From an uncultured bacterium (GTDB taxonomy: Bacteria; Bacillota; Clostridia; Oscillospirales; Acutalibacteraceae): a stretch of DNA of 33,640 nucleotides. The stretch's first letter is position 1, and every line of letters starts with the position of its first letter. Below are positions 1 through 6,404 of this stretch, one piece after another. The stretch lies in contig CAJMOH010000033.1 in assembly GCA_905215055.1 (NCBI GenBank), forward strand, positions 1-33,640. Reading direction: 5' to 3'. The notes beneath the pieces were generated by a model. That model saw only the letters and a program-made list of their open reading frames with translations, was not told where the DNA came from and did no database searches. Position numbers and translations under genes: made by a program.

Positions 1-17
1 CTCTCGAGCGCTTGATT

Positions 18-46
18 ATTTTACCACACTCGATTTCGTTTGTCAA
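18..46 (-). promoter_or_regulatory. Leftward sigma-A promoter, proximal of a tandem pair (stable-RNA type)
   Basis: Read on the minus strand, TTGACA (41-46) and TAAAAT (18-23) are separated by exactly 17 nt. A-tracts lie upstream of the -35 (about 47-70) and resemble an UP element. The start-site region GCGCTCGAGAG is shared with the second promoter at 152-180. Perfect -35, optimal spacing, A-tracts and tandem duplication are typical of rRNA or tRNA operon promoters. The transcribed gene lies left of the window, so the rRNA assignment is inference. Confidence 0.75.
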
Positions 47-151
47 GCACTTTTTTCAGGTTTTTTTCGGCCTTTTTCGTTCACCGCTCAGGTTTCGATT
101 TTCAGCCTTATCTTCCCCGCTTTTTTCGTGCCCTCTCTCGAGCGCTCAGAT

Positions 152-180
152 ATGATACCACAGACTTCCCGGTTTGTCAA
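152..180 (-). promoter_or_regulatory. Leftward sigma-A promoter, distal of a tandem pair (stable-RNA type)
   Basis: On the minus strand TTGACA (175-180) and TATCAT (152-157) have a 17-nt spacer. A/T-rich tracts follow at about 183-205. The sequence after the -10 repeats that of the proximal promoter, 134 bp away. Together they form two phased, near-duplicate promoters pointing out of the window. Confidence 0.75.
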
Positions 181-261
181 CAGGTTTTTTCAAGTTTTTC
201 GAAAATCCTTTTTGACCCCGTTTGACCCTGAAACCTGCCTGCTGCCAGGGATTGTTTCCCC

Positions 262-291
262 TGTACAAAAGCAAGATCCCTATGCTATAAT
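262..291 (+). promoter_or_regulatory. Possible metA promoter and long leader
   Basis: A perfect TATAAT lies at 286-291. The best -35 is the poor TGTACA at 262-267 with an 18-nt spacer. A start near 298 would leave a leader of about 190 nt before metA. That leader holds one weak stem (CGGCAAG at 388-394 with CTTGCCG at 421-427). No SAM riboswitch or T-box signature was recognised in it. Confidence 0.4.
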
Positions 292-488
292 ATCACCATG
301 CTATTGCGCCCATTGACGGGGGGCCTGGGCTTTCCTGTGTGGCCCTCCTTGTGCGGCGTATTTTATTATACTACATCTTAGCCCCGCCGGCAAGGGATTT
401 CTTTGGGAAACCGGGGACTTCTTGCCGTTTCCACTCTTTCTTGCACGATCTCTGTTTTCTGCCACTATATATAGAAAGGCGTGATCCT

Positions 489-1406
489 ATGCCCATCCGT
501 ATTCAGGCCGACCTGCCCGCTATTGAGGTGCTGGAGTCGGAAAACATCTTTGTTATGACCCACGAGCGGGCCAGAACCCAGGACATCCGTCCCCTGAAAA
601 TTGCCATTCTCAATCTTATGCCCACCAAGATTGAAACCGAGACCCAGCTGCTGCGGCTTTTGAGCAACTCGCCCCTGCAGGTGGATGTAGAGCTGCTCCA
701 CACTGCCACCCATGTGAGTAAGAATACCAGCTCCTATCATCTGAACACCTTCTACAAAACCTTTGACGATGTGAAGGACCAGAAATTTGACGGCCTGATT
801 ATCACCGGGGCGCCTGTGGAAAAGCTCCCCTTTGAAGAGGTGGACTATTGGGACGAGATGTGCCGCATTATGGAATGGAGCAAGGAAAACGTCTATTCCG
901 TTCTGCACATCTGCTGGGGCGCTCAGGCGGGGCTGTACTACCATTACGGCATTCCCAAATATCCCCTGCCGGAAAAGCTCAGCGGCATTTACAACCACAC
1001 GGTCCTAAATCCATACCACCCCTTGATGCGGGGCTTTGACGACAACTATTTCGCGCCCCACTCCCGCTATACCGAGGTGCGCCTGGAGGACATCAAGCGC
1101 CGCCCGGACCTGATCCCCCTGGCGGTGTCCGATTTGGCGGGGCTTCACATTGTCACCAACCGGGACGGGCGGCAGATCTTTGTCACCGGCCACGCGGAAT
1201 ACGACCGGGACACGCTGGCCAAGGAATATTTCCGGGACATCAACAAGGGCTTAAACCCCAAGGTACCCTACCACTATTTTCCCGATGACGACGACACCAA
1301 AACCCCTCCCTTTACCTGGAGAAGCAACGCGCATCTTCTGGTGGCCAACTGGCTGAATTACTATGTCTATCAGCAAACGCCCTACGACTTTCTCTGCAAC
1401 ACATAA
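489..1406 (+). CDS. metA: Homoserine O-acetyltransferase (MetA family)
   Basis: This 305-residue protein has the MetA length and motifs. It activates homoserine by O-acylation, the first committed step of methionine synthesis, in the cytoplasm. Visible catalytic residues are Cys142 in HICWGAQAGL and His235/Glu237 in VTGHAEYDRD. Residue 111 is Glu (TGAPVEKLPF). In characterised MetA enzymes Glu at this position gives acetyl-CoA use and Gly gives succinyl-CoA use, so O-acetylhomoserine is the predicted product. The ATG at 489 is chosen because AGAAAGG lies just upstream; an in-frame extension to 339 has no family-like sequence. The gene is monocistronic, ended by the hairpin at 1417. cysK is encoded elsewhere in the window, but no sulfhydrylase gene is present. 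Confidence 0.95.
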   Translation: MPIRIQADLPAIEVLESENIFVMTHERARTQDIRPLKIAILNLMPTKIETETQLLRLLSNSPLQVDVELLHTATHVSKNTSSYHLNTFYKTFDDVKDQKFDGLIITGAPVEKLPFEEVDYWDEMCRIMEWSKENVYSVLHICWGAQAGLYYHYGIPKYPLPEKLSGIYNHTVLNPYHPLMRGFDDNYFAPHSRYTEVRLEDIKRRPDLIPLAVSDLAGLHIVTNRDGRQIFVTGHAEYDRDTLAKEYFRDINKGLNPKVPYHYFPDDDDTKTPPFTWRSNAHLLVANWLNYYVYQQTPYDFLCNT

Positions 1407-1416
1407 CGGTTTTCCG

Positions 1417-1446
1417 GGCTGCTGCCTTTCGCGGCGGCTCTTTTTT
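1417..1446 (+). terminator. Intrinsic terminator of metA
   Basis: GCTGCTGC (1418-1425) pairs with GCGGCGGC (1431-1438), an 8-bp stem with two G-U pairs and a 5-nt loop. Six T residues follow at 1441-1446. Confidence 0.75.
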
Positions 1447-1486
1447 CTCTGCGCGGGCTTTTCCTCTATAAATCCTCCCGAGTTCC

Positions 1487-1515
1487 TTGAAAACGGGTTC
1501 GGCGTCCGCTATAAT
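1487..1515 (+). promoter_or_regulatory. Sigma-A promoter of the HAD phosphatase gene
   Basis: TTGAAA (1487-1492) and TATAAT (1510-1515) are 17 nt apart. The coding start is 38 nt after the -10. Confidence 0.8.
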
Positions 1516-1552
1516 AGAGAGCAGAAACATTACGGCAGAAAGGAATCTCTCC

Positions 1553-2179
1553 ATGAAATACGACGGCATTCTGTTTGACCTGGACGGCACCCTGTGGGAC
1601 TCCACCGAGGCTGTGGCCGTCTCTTGGGCGATGGCCCTGGCGGACGCCCCGGATGTTCCGGCTCCTCCCACTCGGGAGCAGCTGGAGGGCGTAATGGGCA
1701 TGACCGCAGAAAATCTGATGGCTGTCCTGTTCCCTCAGCTTTCCCGACAGCGGCACCTGGAGCTGTTTGAGCGCTGTTGCCAGGTGGAAAACCAGTACCT
1801 GCGGGAGCACGGAGGCATCCTCTATCCCCAGCTGGAGGAAACCCTGGAAAGGCTGTCCCGGCAGGTACCTCTCTGCATTGTCAGCAACTGCAACGATGGG
1901 TATATTCCCAACTTTCTGGAGGCCCACAGGCTGGGCCGGTATTTTACAGACTGGGAGTGCATTGGCCGCACCGGAAAGCAGAAGTGGGAGAACATCCGGC
2001 TGGTGGTCCAGCGAAACCACCTGCGGCGCCCCGTCTATGTGGGAGATACGGTCTTGGATCAGGAGGCCGCCCAAAAGGCCGGCGTTCCGTTTCTTCACGC
2101 AGCCTATGGGTTTGGCAGGGTTTCCGGCGCGGCGTCCATTCAAAAGCCGGCAGATCTGCTGGCTCTGCTGACCTGCTGA
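1553..2179 (+). CDS. HAD-family phosphatase (phosphoglycolate phosphatase-like)
   Basis: This 208-residue protein is a haloacid-dehalogenase superfamily hydrolase with a helical cap, of the Gph/PgmB type. Motif I is DLDGT with the nucleophile Asp9 and Asp11. Motif II is the Ser in CIVSNCND. Motif III is a Lys in the GKQKWENIR region. Motif IV is the VGDTVLD loop. The substrate cannot be told from sequence; a small phosphorylated metabolite such as phosphoglycolate or a sugar phosphate is likely. The ATG at 1553 follows GAAAGGA. A GNAT gene follows 42 nt downstream with no terminator between, so the two are probably cotranscribed. Confidence 0.85.
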   Translation: MKYDGILFDLDGTLWDSTEAVAVSWAMALADAPDVPAPPTREQLEGVMGMTAENLMAVLFPQLSRQRHLELFERCCQVENQYLREHGGILYPQLEETLERLSRQVPLCIVSNCNDGYIPNFLEAHRLGRYFTDWECIGRTGKQKWENIRLVVQRNHLRRPVYVGDTVLDQEAAQKAGVPFLHAAYGFGRVSGAASIQKPADLLALLTC

Positions 2180-2221
2180 AGTCCCCGGCCCCATTACCGG
2201 CACAAGAAAGGAGGAGGCGCC

Positions 2222-2812
2222 GTGAAAGGCTCTCTGTTGTTTTCCAGCTATCCTTTTATCAGCAGCAAAAAGGTTACGCTGACCCGGGTCACCGACATGG
2301 ATCTGGAGGCCCTGTGGCAGATTTTGGGCGACGAGGACAGCCACCGCTTTACGCCGGAGGGAGCGCTGCGCTCTCCCCGGGAATGCGCCGCCAGGCTGCG
2401 GCAGTTCGACGCCATGTTTCGGGAGCGCCGGGGCGTGGTGTTAGGCATTTATTCCACGCTGAACCGGCTGGTGGGTCTGTTGGAAATCTCGCAGATCGAT
2501 CCACAGGTGGAGTGCGTTACGGTAAGCTTTATCCTAAACCCGGAATTTACCGGCCAGGGCTACGCCTCCGCCGCCCTGCGCGCCACGGTGGACTACTTGT
2601 TCCGCACGGTGGGCGTTCACCGGATTCAATGCTATGTGCTGCCCATCAATTACCGGGCGGTGCTGGTGCTGGAACGCTGTGGCTTTGTAAAGGAGGGGAC
2701 CATTCGGGAGGGGTTCCTGTGGCCGGACAAGGGCATTGTGGATTTGACCCTGTTCTCCCTGCTGCCCTCGGACCGGCGGCCAAAAAAAGCCGGGCCAACC
2801 TATTATCTGTAA
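2222..2812 (+). CDS. GNAT acetyltransferase, RimJ/RimL type
   Basis: The 196-residue protein has the layout of the RimJ/RimL branch of GNAT N-acetyltransferases: an N-terminal strand-helix segment (KVTLTRVTDMDLEALWQI) and an acetyl-CoA motif of the form Q/GxGxA (GQGYASAALRATVDY, near residues 121-135). The C-terminal VLERCGFVKEGTIREGF is typical of these enzymes. They acetylate protein N-termini or small amines; the acceptor is unknown. The start is GTG at 2222, placed by AAAGGAGG ending 7 nt upstream. It is probably in the same transcript as the HAD gene and is closed by the hairpin at 2821. Confidence 0.85.
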   Translation: MKGSLLFSSYPFISSKKVTLTRVTDMDLEALWQILGDEDSHRFTPEGALRSPRECAARLRQFDAMFRERRGVVLGIYSTLNRLVGLLEISQIDPQVECVTVSFILNPEFTGQGYASAALRATVDYLFRTVGVHRIQCYVLPINYRAVLVLERCGFVKEGTIREGFLWPDKGIVDLTLFSLLPSDRRPKKAGPTYYL

Positions 2813-2820
2813 CCATCGCA

Positions 2821-2856
2821 AAAAGAGCAGCCGTCCAAAGGACGGCAGCTCTTTTC
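2821..2856. terminator. Bidirectional terminator between the GNAT gene and sigF
   Basis: AAAAGAGC-A-GCCGTCC (2821-2836) pairs with GGACGGC-A-GCTCTTTT (2840-2855) with one A-A mismatch and a 3-nt loop. T-runs occur on both strands, serving the two convergent operons. Confidence 0.85.
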
Positions 2857-2894
2857 TTTTTGGCGCCGCTGGAGGACAGCGGTGTCTTTGGCTT

Positions 2895-3563
2895 CTACTG
2901 GTCAAAGGCCCCGCGCATATAGGCAAGCAGCTTCTTTTCCCGGCGGCTGACCTGCACCTGAGTCATCCCCAGCAGAGCGGCGGTCTCCGTCTGGGTTTTC
3001 CCCTGAAAATACCGGTATTGGATCAATTTCCGGTCCCGCTCCTCCAACGTGCGGAGGATCTGGTACAGGGTCAGGCGCTCGGTCATCCGCTCTTCGGGCG
3101 CTTCCACAGGAATATCCAGCTCGCCTCCCTCCTCCTGGTCTGTAAGGGACATGGGCGCCTGGCTCACGCCCAGGGCCAGCGCCGCCTTCTCTGGGGACAC
3201 CCCAAGCCGCTGGGCTATTTGGACCACGCTGGGGCTTTTTCCCGTCTCCTGACGGAGCCTGCCAGCCTCCTCCGCGGCCCGGCGCCCCAAATCCCGCAGG
3301 CCCCGGGACACCCGCAGCGCGCCGCCGTCCCGAAAAAGGCGCCGCACCTCGCCCAGAATCACCGGCACGGCATAGGTGGAAAACTTTACGCCCCGGCTGG
3401 TGTCAAAGTTTTCCGCGGCCTTAATCAGCCCCACGCAGCCCGCTTGAAACAGGTCGTCATACTCCATGCCCCGGCCCAGAAACCGCCGGGCGCACAGGTG
3501 GACCAGGCCCATGTTTTCCTCCACAGTCCGGCGGCGGGAATCCAGGTCACCTCTTGAGGTCAA
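2895..3563 (-). CDS. sigF: RNA polymerase sporulation sigma factor sigma-F
   Basis: This 222-residue sigma-70 family protein follows spoIIAA and spoIIAB, which identifies it as sigma-F, the first forespore-specific sigma factor. Region 2 is visible in EYDDLFQAGCVGLIKAAENFD and KFSTYAVPVILGEVRR; region 3 in KSPSVVQIAQRLGVS; region 4 ends in the helix-turn-helix QTETAALLGMTQVQVSRREKK. The N-terminus is about 25 residues shorter than in B. subtilis. The start is uncertain. TTG at 3563 overlaps the end of spoIIAB by 17 nt but has no clear Shine-Dalgarno. ATG at 3512 has a perfect GGAGGA 4 nt upstream but begins inside the conserved NMGLV segment. SpoIIAB is expected to hold the factor inactive before septation. 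Confidence 0.93.
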   Translation of the reverse strand: MTSRGDLDSRRRTVEENMGLVHLCARRFLGRGMEYDDLFQAGCVGLIKAAENFDTSRGVKFSTYAVPVILGEVRRLFRDGGALRVSRGLRDLGRRAAEEAGRLRQETGKSPSVVQIAQRLGVSPEKAALALGVSQAPMSLTDQEEGGELDIPVEAPEERMTERLTLYQILRTLEERDRKLIQYRYFQGKTQTETAALLGMTQVQVSRREKKLLAYMRGAFDQ

Positions 3564-3981
3564 AATATTTTGTCAGGGTCACGCTGGTGCCTTTGCCCAC
3601 GGTGGAGGTCACCCGCACGCTGTCGCAAAAGCTCTGCATCACCGCGAAGCCCAGCCCGGCGCGCTCCTCGCCGCCGGTGGTGAACAGCGGCTCCATGGCC
3701 TGCTGAATATCCGGAATGCCGCAGCCCTTGTCCCGCACCCGCACCACCGCCTTGCCGTTTTCAAAGATCTTGGCGGTTATGTACACCACGCCCATTCTGT
3801 CCTGATAGCCGTGGACAATGGCGTTGGTCACGGCCTCGGAAACAGCGGTTTTTATGTCGGTCAGGTCGGCCACCGTGGGGTCCAGCTGGGACAGAAACGC
3901 CGCCACCGCCGCCCGGCCGAAGCTCTCGTTGACCGAGCGGGCCTCAAAGCTGATCTGAGCTTGATTGAGTGGTTTCATCAT
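3547..3981 (-). CDS. spoIIAB: Anti-sigma-F factor and serine kinase SpoIIAB
   Basis: This 144-residue GHKL-fold protein binds sigma-F and phosphorylates SpoIIAA. The ATP site is visible: the N-box helix with Glu49 and Asn53 (TAVSEAVTNAIVHGYQ), the G1 box with Asp84 (VRDKGCGIP) and the G2 box (AGLGFAVMQSF, 108-118). Length matches the family. It overlaps spoIIAA by 4 nt (ATGA), so translation is probably coupled. Two adjacent ATG codons (3981 and 3978) are possible; AAAGGAGGG lies 4 and 7 nt upstream of them respectively, so the second is a good alternative. It is the middle gene of the leftward spoIIA operon. Confidence 0.96.
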   Translation of the reverse strand: MMKPLNQAQISFEARSVNESFGRAAVAAFLSQLDPTVADLTDIKTAVSEAVTNAIVHGYQDRMGVVYITAKIFENGKAVVRVRDKGCGIPDIQQAMEPLFTTGGEERAGLGFAVMQSFCDSVRVTSTVGKGTSVTLTKYFDLKR

Positions 3982-4295
3982 CCGGCCCTCCTTTCAATGG
4001 CGGCAATGGAGCCAATGCCGGAAAGCTCCACCATCCTGTCCAAATGAGGAGACAGGCCGGCCACAACCACCCGTCCCCTCCAGAATTGCAGCAGCCGCAC
4101 CCGGCCCAAAATCAGCCCAATGCCGGAGCTGTCCATAAAGGGCACCTGGGAAAAGTCCAGGCGCAGGCAGGCGGGCTTTACCTTTTGGGCCGTGTCGTCA
4201 ATGGCCTCCCGCATTTCCCGGGCGGCGTGGTGATCAATTTCTCCGGAGAGGCTGGCTGTGAGCACCCCTTCTTTATAGCTGAGCTGTACACCCAT
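3978..4295 (-). CDS. spoIIAA: Anti-anti-sigma factor SpoIIAA
   Basis: This 105-residue STAS-domain protein releases sigma-F from SpoIIAB when unphosphorylated. The phosphorylation site is Ser57 in FMDSSGIGLILGR, matching B. subtilis Ser58; SpoIIAB phosphorylates it and SpoIIE dephosphorylates it. The C-terminal VELSGI segment is also typical. The ATG at 4295 is chosen because AGAAAGGAAG lies 6 nt upstream; a start 21 nt earlier has no ribosome binding site. It is the first gene of the spoIIA operon. A terminator-like hairpin ends only about 30 nt upstream of this start (see findings). Confidence 0.95.
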   Translation of the reverse strand: MGVQLSYKEGVLTASLSGEIDHHAAREMREAIDDTAQKVKPACLRLDFSQVPFMDSSGIGLILGRVRLLQFWRGRVVVAGLSPHLDRMVELSGIGSIAAIERRAG

Positions 4296-4319
4296 GGCAA
4301 TCTTCCTTTCTCTCAAAAA

Positions 4320-4370
4320 CGGGAAAACAAAAAGGCCCTTGGAAAAGGACCAGCCCTTTCCAAAAGCCTT
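4320..4370 (-). terminator. Terminator-like hairpin in the spoIIA leader (possible attenuator)
   Basis: On the minus strand a 17-bp stem with a 5-nt loop forms between 4354-4370 and 4332-4348, using three G-U pairs. A T-rich run follows (TTTTTGTTTT). It lies downstream of the small membrane-protein gene and directly upstream of the spoIIAA ribosome binding site. It may end the folC transcript, but any spoIIA transcript would also have to pass it. Confidence 0.7.
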
Positions 4371-4388
4371 GTCCCGCCCTCTGCCTCT

Positions 4389-4419
4389 ATTCTACAAAGG
4401 ACGGGGTGCATATTTTGCC
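4389..4419 (-). promoter_or_regulatory. Possible sigma-H-like promoter of the spoIIA operon
   Basis: spoIIA operons are normally transcribed by sigma-H. On the minus strand GTAGAATAG (-10 region, 4387-4395) matches the RnnGAATww pattern. The -35 candidate GGCAAAATA (4411-4419), 15 nt further up, is a poor match. No good sigma-A promoter was seen here. Low confidence. Confidence 0.3.
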
Positions 4420-4463
4420 AAACGGTGTCACACCGGAAAGTTCTTTTCCCAGGGGGAGCCGCC

Positions 4464-4895
4464 TCACTTCCGCCGTTTGGGGGGCATGCCCCGCTTCTTT
4501 TTGATCCAGCGGGAATACTTGGGGCCTGAACCACGGCCGGGCCAAAAAGCTAGAATATATAGCAATAGCCACCCCAAATCAAAACCAGCCACTCCTTTGG
4601 CGAAAATCTCTCCAACCTCCGTGTATGGCCCCAAAAGTGAAAGAAGTAGGCAGACAAATAGAACTGCTGGATGCCCTATTACGATAAGAAAATACAGATA
4701 CAAAAATAGTTTAGGAATCTCCTCGCGATACCTGCTGTAAAAGAGCCTTTCCTTGAAAGTCATTCCCTTTTTTCTCTTTTTTAAGGCGCTATTATTCAGC
4801 TGATACGCTATGATTCCGGCAAGTATCCACCGGATATAGAAAAAAGCCAGCACCCAGCAGAGGAAAATCAGGGCGGCTTGCCGCTGGATGTTCAT
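4464..4895 (-). CDS. Small predicted membrane protein of unknown function
   Basis: The 143-residue protein is not recognised. It has an N-terminal hydrophobic segment (about 7-30), a basic loop (NNSALKKRKKG, then KERLFYSRYREE), two further hydrophobic stretches (about 62-86 and 104-117), and a strongly basic C-terminus ending KKKRGMPPKRRK. This suggests three membrane passes with a cytoplasmic basic tail. Its ATG overlaps the folC stop by 4 nt, and GGAGAG lies 8 nt upstream, so it is probably cotranslated with folC and sits under the same ZTP riboswitch. Its DNA is visibly more AT-rich than the flanking genes (4540-4800), which could mean recent acquisition or weak selection. Confidence 0.7.
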   Translation of the reverse strand: MNIQRQAALIFLCWVLAFFYIRWILAGIIAYQLNNSALKKRKKGMTFKERLFYSRYREEIPKLFLYLYFLIVIGHPAVLFVCLLLSLLGPYTEVGEIFAKGVAGFDLGWLLLYILAFWPGRGSGPKYSRWIKKKRGMPPKRRK

Positions 4896-6217
4896 GACAC
4901 AGTCTCTCCAGGGCCGCTCTTGCTTCCAAACTTCTCCAGAAGCATGTCCCGGATTTCCCCTGCCAGGTAGAAGGAGCCGCAGACAATCAGGGCGCCGTCC
5001 TCCTTCATGGCCCGGGCAGCCACTGCCAGGGCCTCCCGGCAGGACCCTGCGGGAAGGGCCTTGGGGCAGAACTCCCGGGCGGTTTCCGCCAGCTTCTGGG
5101 CGGGCAAGGCCCGGTGTCCCTGGGGCGTGACGGTGATGACCTGGGAAAACAGCGGCCCCAGCAGCCGCAGCTCCTCCCGGCTGTCCTTGTCGGCCAGCAC
5201 CCCCATAATGGCCACCTTCCGCTGGGGAACGAACTCCTCCAGGGCGTCCCGCAGAGCCTGAGCGCAGCCGGGGTTATGGCCTCCGTCCAGCAGCACCAGG
5301 GGATTTTGGGAGATCACTTCCATCCGGGCGGGGATGAAAGCCTTTTCAAATCCCCGGACAACAGCCTCTTGGGTGACAGGCCAACCCCGGCTTTGCAGGA
5401 CCTCCAGCACCTTCAGGGCAGTGACGGCGTTTTTCACCTGATGCTCCCCCAAAAAGGGCGTCCGCAGGGAAATGGTCCCCCAGCAGGTGCCTGCTACGGT
5501 AAACTCCGTCCCGCGGATGGAACACTCTCCCTCCTTCACTTGGGACAGGTCGGGATGAAACAGCTGCACATGGCGTTCCCGGCAGATCTGGGTCAGCTCC
5601 TCTGTCACCGCTGGGGCCTGGTCCGGATACAGTACCAGCCGGCCTCCCTCCTTGACGATGCCTGCCTTTTCAAAGGCAATCTTTTCCAGGGTGTCCCCCA
5701 AAATAGCGGTGTGATCCAGGGAGATGGACATTATGGCCGCCGCCTCCGGCACGGGGATCACATTGGTGGCGTCGAACCGGCCTCCCATGCCCACCTCCAG
5801 CACCACAACGTCGCATTGCCGCCGGGCAAACCAGTGAAGGGCCAGGGCGGTGATGTACTCAAACTCCGTGACCTGGTCGCCGCTTTCCTCAAACTCGTCG
5901 GCGATGGGGGCCAGAACCTCCACCTCTTCCACCAGCTCCTCCTTGGGGATCATCTCTCCGTCAATCTGGAACCGCTCCCGAAACTCCAGCACATAGGGGG
6001 AGGTGTACAGCCCCACCCGCAGGCCGCACTCCTGAAGAGCGGAAGCTGTCAGCGTGGAGCAGGTCCCCTTGCCGTTTGTACCCGCCACATGGACAAACTT
6101 CAGCTGTTTCTGAGGATTTCCCAGCCGGTCCAGCAGAGCGGCAATGCGCTCCAGGCCGGGCTTGATGCCAAACACCAGCCGGCCGTATACATTGTCTAAC
6201 GCCTCTTCATAGGTCAT
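4892..6217 (-). CDS. folC: Folylpolyglutamate synthase / dihydrofolate synthase
   Basis: The 441-residue protein is FolC, a Mur-ligase-family enzyme. It adds glutamate to folates, retaining them in the cytoplasm, and in many bacteria also makes dihydrofolate from dihydropteroate. The P-loop is AGTNGKGT (about residues 45-52). Other family motifs are TSPYVLEFRERF, SLDHTAILGDT with FEKAGIVK, and the C-terminal LDGGHNPG. Two ATG codons are close together; the second (6217) is chosen because AGGAGG lies 8 nt before it, against 2 nt for the first (6223). The leader contains a ZTP riboswitch and terminator. The 3' end overlaps the small membrane-protein gene by 4 nt. Confidence 0.95.
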   Translation of the reverse strand: MTYEEALDNVYGRLVFGIKPGLERIAALLDRLGNPQKQLKFVHVAGTNGKGTCSTLTASALQECGLRVGLYTSPYVLEFRERFQIDGEMIPKEELVEEVEVLAPIADEFEESGDQVTEFEYITALALHWFARRQCDVVVLEVGMGGRFDATNVIPVPEAAAIMSISLDHTAILGDTLEKIAFEKAGIVKEGGRLVLYPDQAPAVTEELTQICRERHVQLFHPDLSQVKEGECSIRGTEFTVAGTCWGTISLRTPFLGEHQVKNAVTALKVLEVLQSRGWPVTQEAVVRGFEKAFIPARMEVISQNPLVLLDGGHNPGCAQALRDALEEFVPQRKVAIMGVLADKDSREELRLLGPLFSQVITVTPQGHRALPAQKLAETAREFCPKALPAGSCREALAVAARAMKEDGALIVCGSFYLAGEIRDMLLEKFGSKSGPGETVS

Positions 6218-6247
6218 TTTCATTCCCTCCTGATTTCAAACAACAAA

Positions 6248-6277
6248 CAAAAAGGGCAGCACCCGAAGGAGCTGCCC
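6248..6277 (-). terminator. Expression-platform terminator of the ZTP riboswitch
   Basis: On the minus strand GGGCAGC (6271-6277) pairs with GCTGCCC (6254-6260) and is followed by TTTTTG. The 5' arm uses the GGGCA that forms the 3' end of the ZTP aptamer. Ligand binding and termination therefore compete, as expected for an ON switch. Confidence 0.85.
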
Positions 6278-6347
6278 AGACGGACGGCATATACAGGCGT
6301 TTCCCCGCTCCCCGGTGGAACCCCACCTGCCCGTCAGTTACGGGGGC
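6274..6347 (-). ncRNA. ZTP (pfl-motif) riboswitch upstream of folC
   Basis: The minus-strand leader contains the conserved blocks of the pfl/ZTP aptamer in order. These are CCCCGTAACTGACGGG, the hairpin GGTGGGGTTCCACC, CGGGGAGCGGGG, and, after a variable linker, CCGTCTGGGCA. GCCCCC near the 5' end pairs with the GGGG after GAGC. ZTP and ZMP, the signals of 10-formyl-tetrahydrofolate shortage, are the known ligands. folC is a known class of target, which fits its place here. The terminator at 6248 overlaps the aptamer's 3' strand. Confidence 0.9.
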
Positions 6348-6358
6348 CTTGCCTGAGG

Positions 6359-6387
6359 ATTATAGCACATCCCCAGGCAAAATGCAA
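6359..6387 (-). promoter_or_regulatory. Sigma-A promoter of the ZTP riboswitch-folC transcript
   Basis: On the minus strand TTGCAT (6382-6387) and TATAAT (6359-6364) are 17 nt apart. The predicted start lies just before the aptamer. Confidence 0.8.
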
Positions 6388-6404
6388 GGCAAAGCCCCTG
6401 TTTC

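Larger units (their letters stand above)
1..200. repeat. Imperfect direct repeat of a promoter module, 134-bp period
   Basis: Positions 1-70 and 135-202 align with a constant offset of 134. Shared blocks are CTCTCGAGCGCT, ACCACA and TTTGTCAA, followed by T-rich tracts. The repeat unit is the promoter module described in the two promoter entries. Confidence 0.7.

Noticed and set aside
298..488. SAM riboswitch or T-box in the metA leader
   Set aside because: No S-box core, SAM-II pattern or T-box sequence was recognised; only one weak stem is present.
1777..2922. 381-codon frame over the HAD and GNAT genes
   Set aside because: It is out of frame with two well-supported genes and passes through the terminator at 2821.
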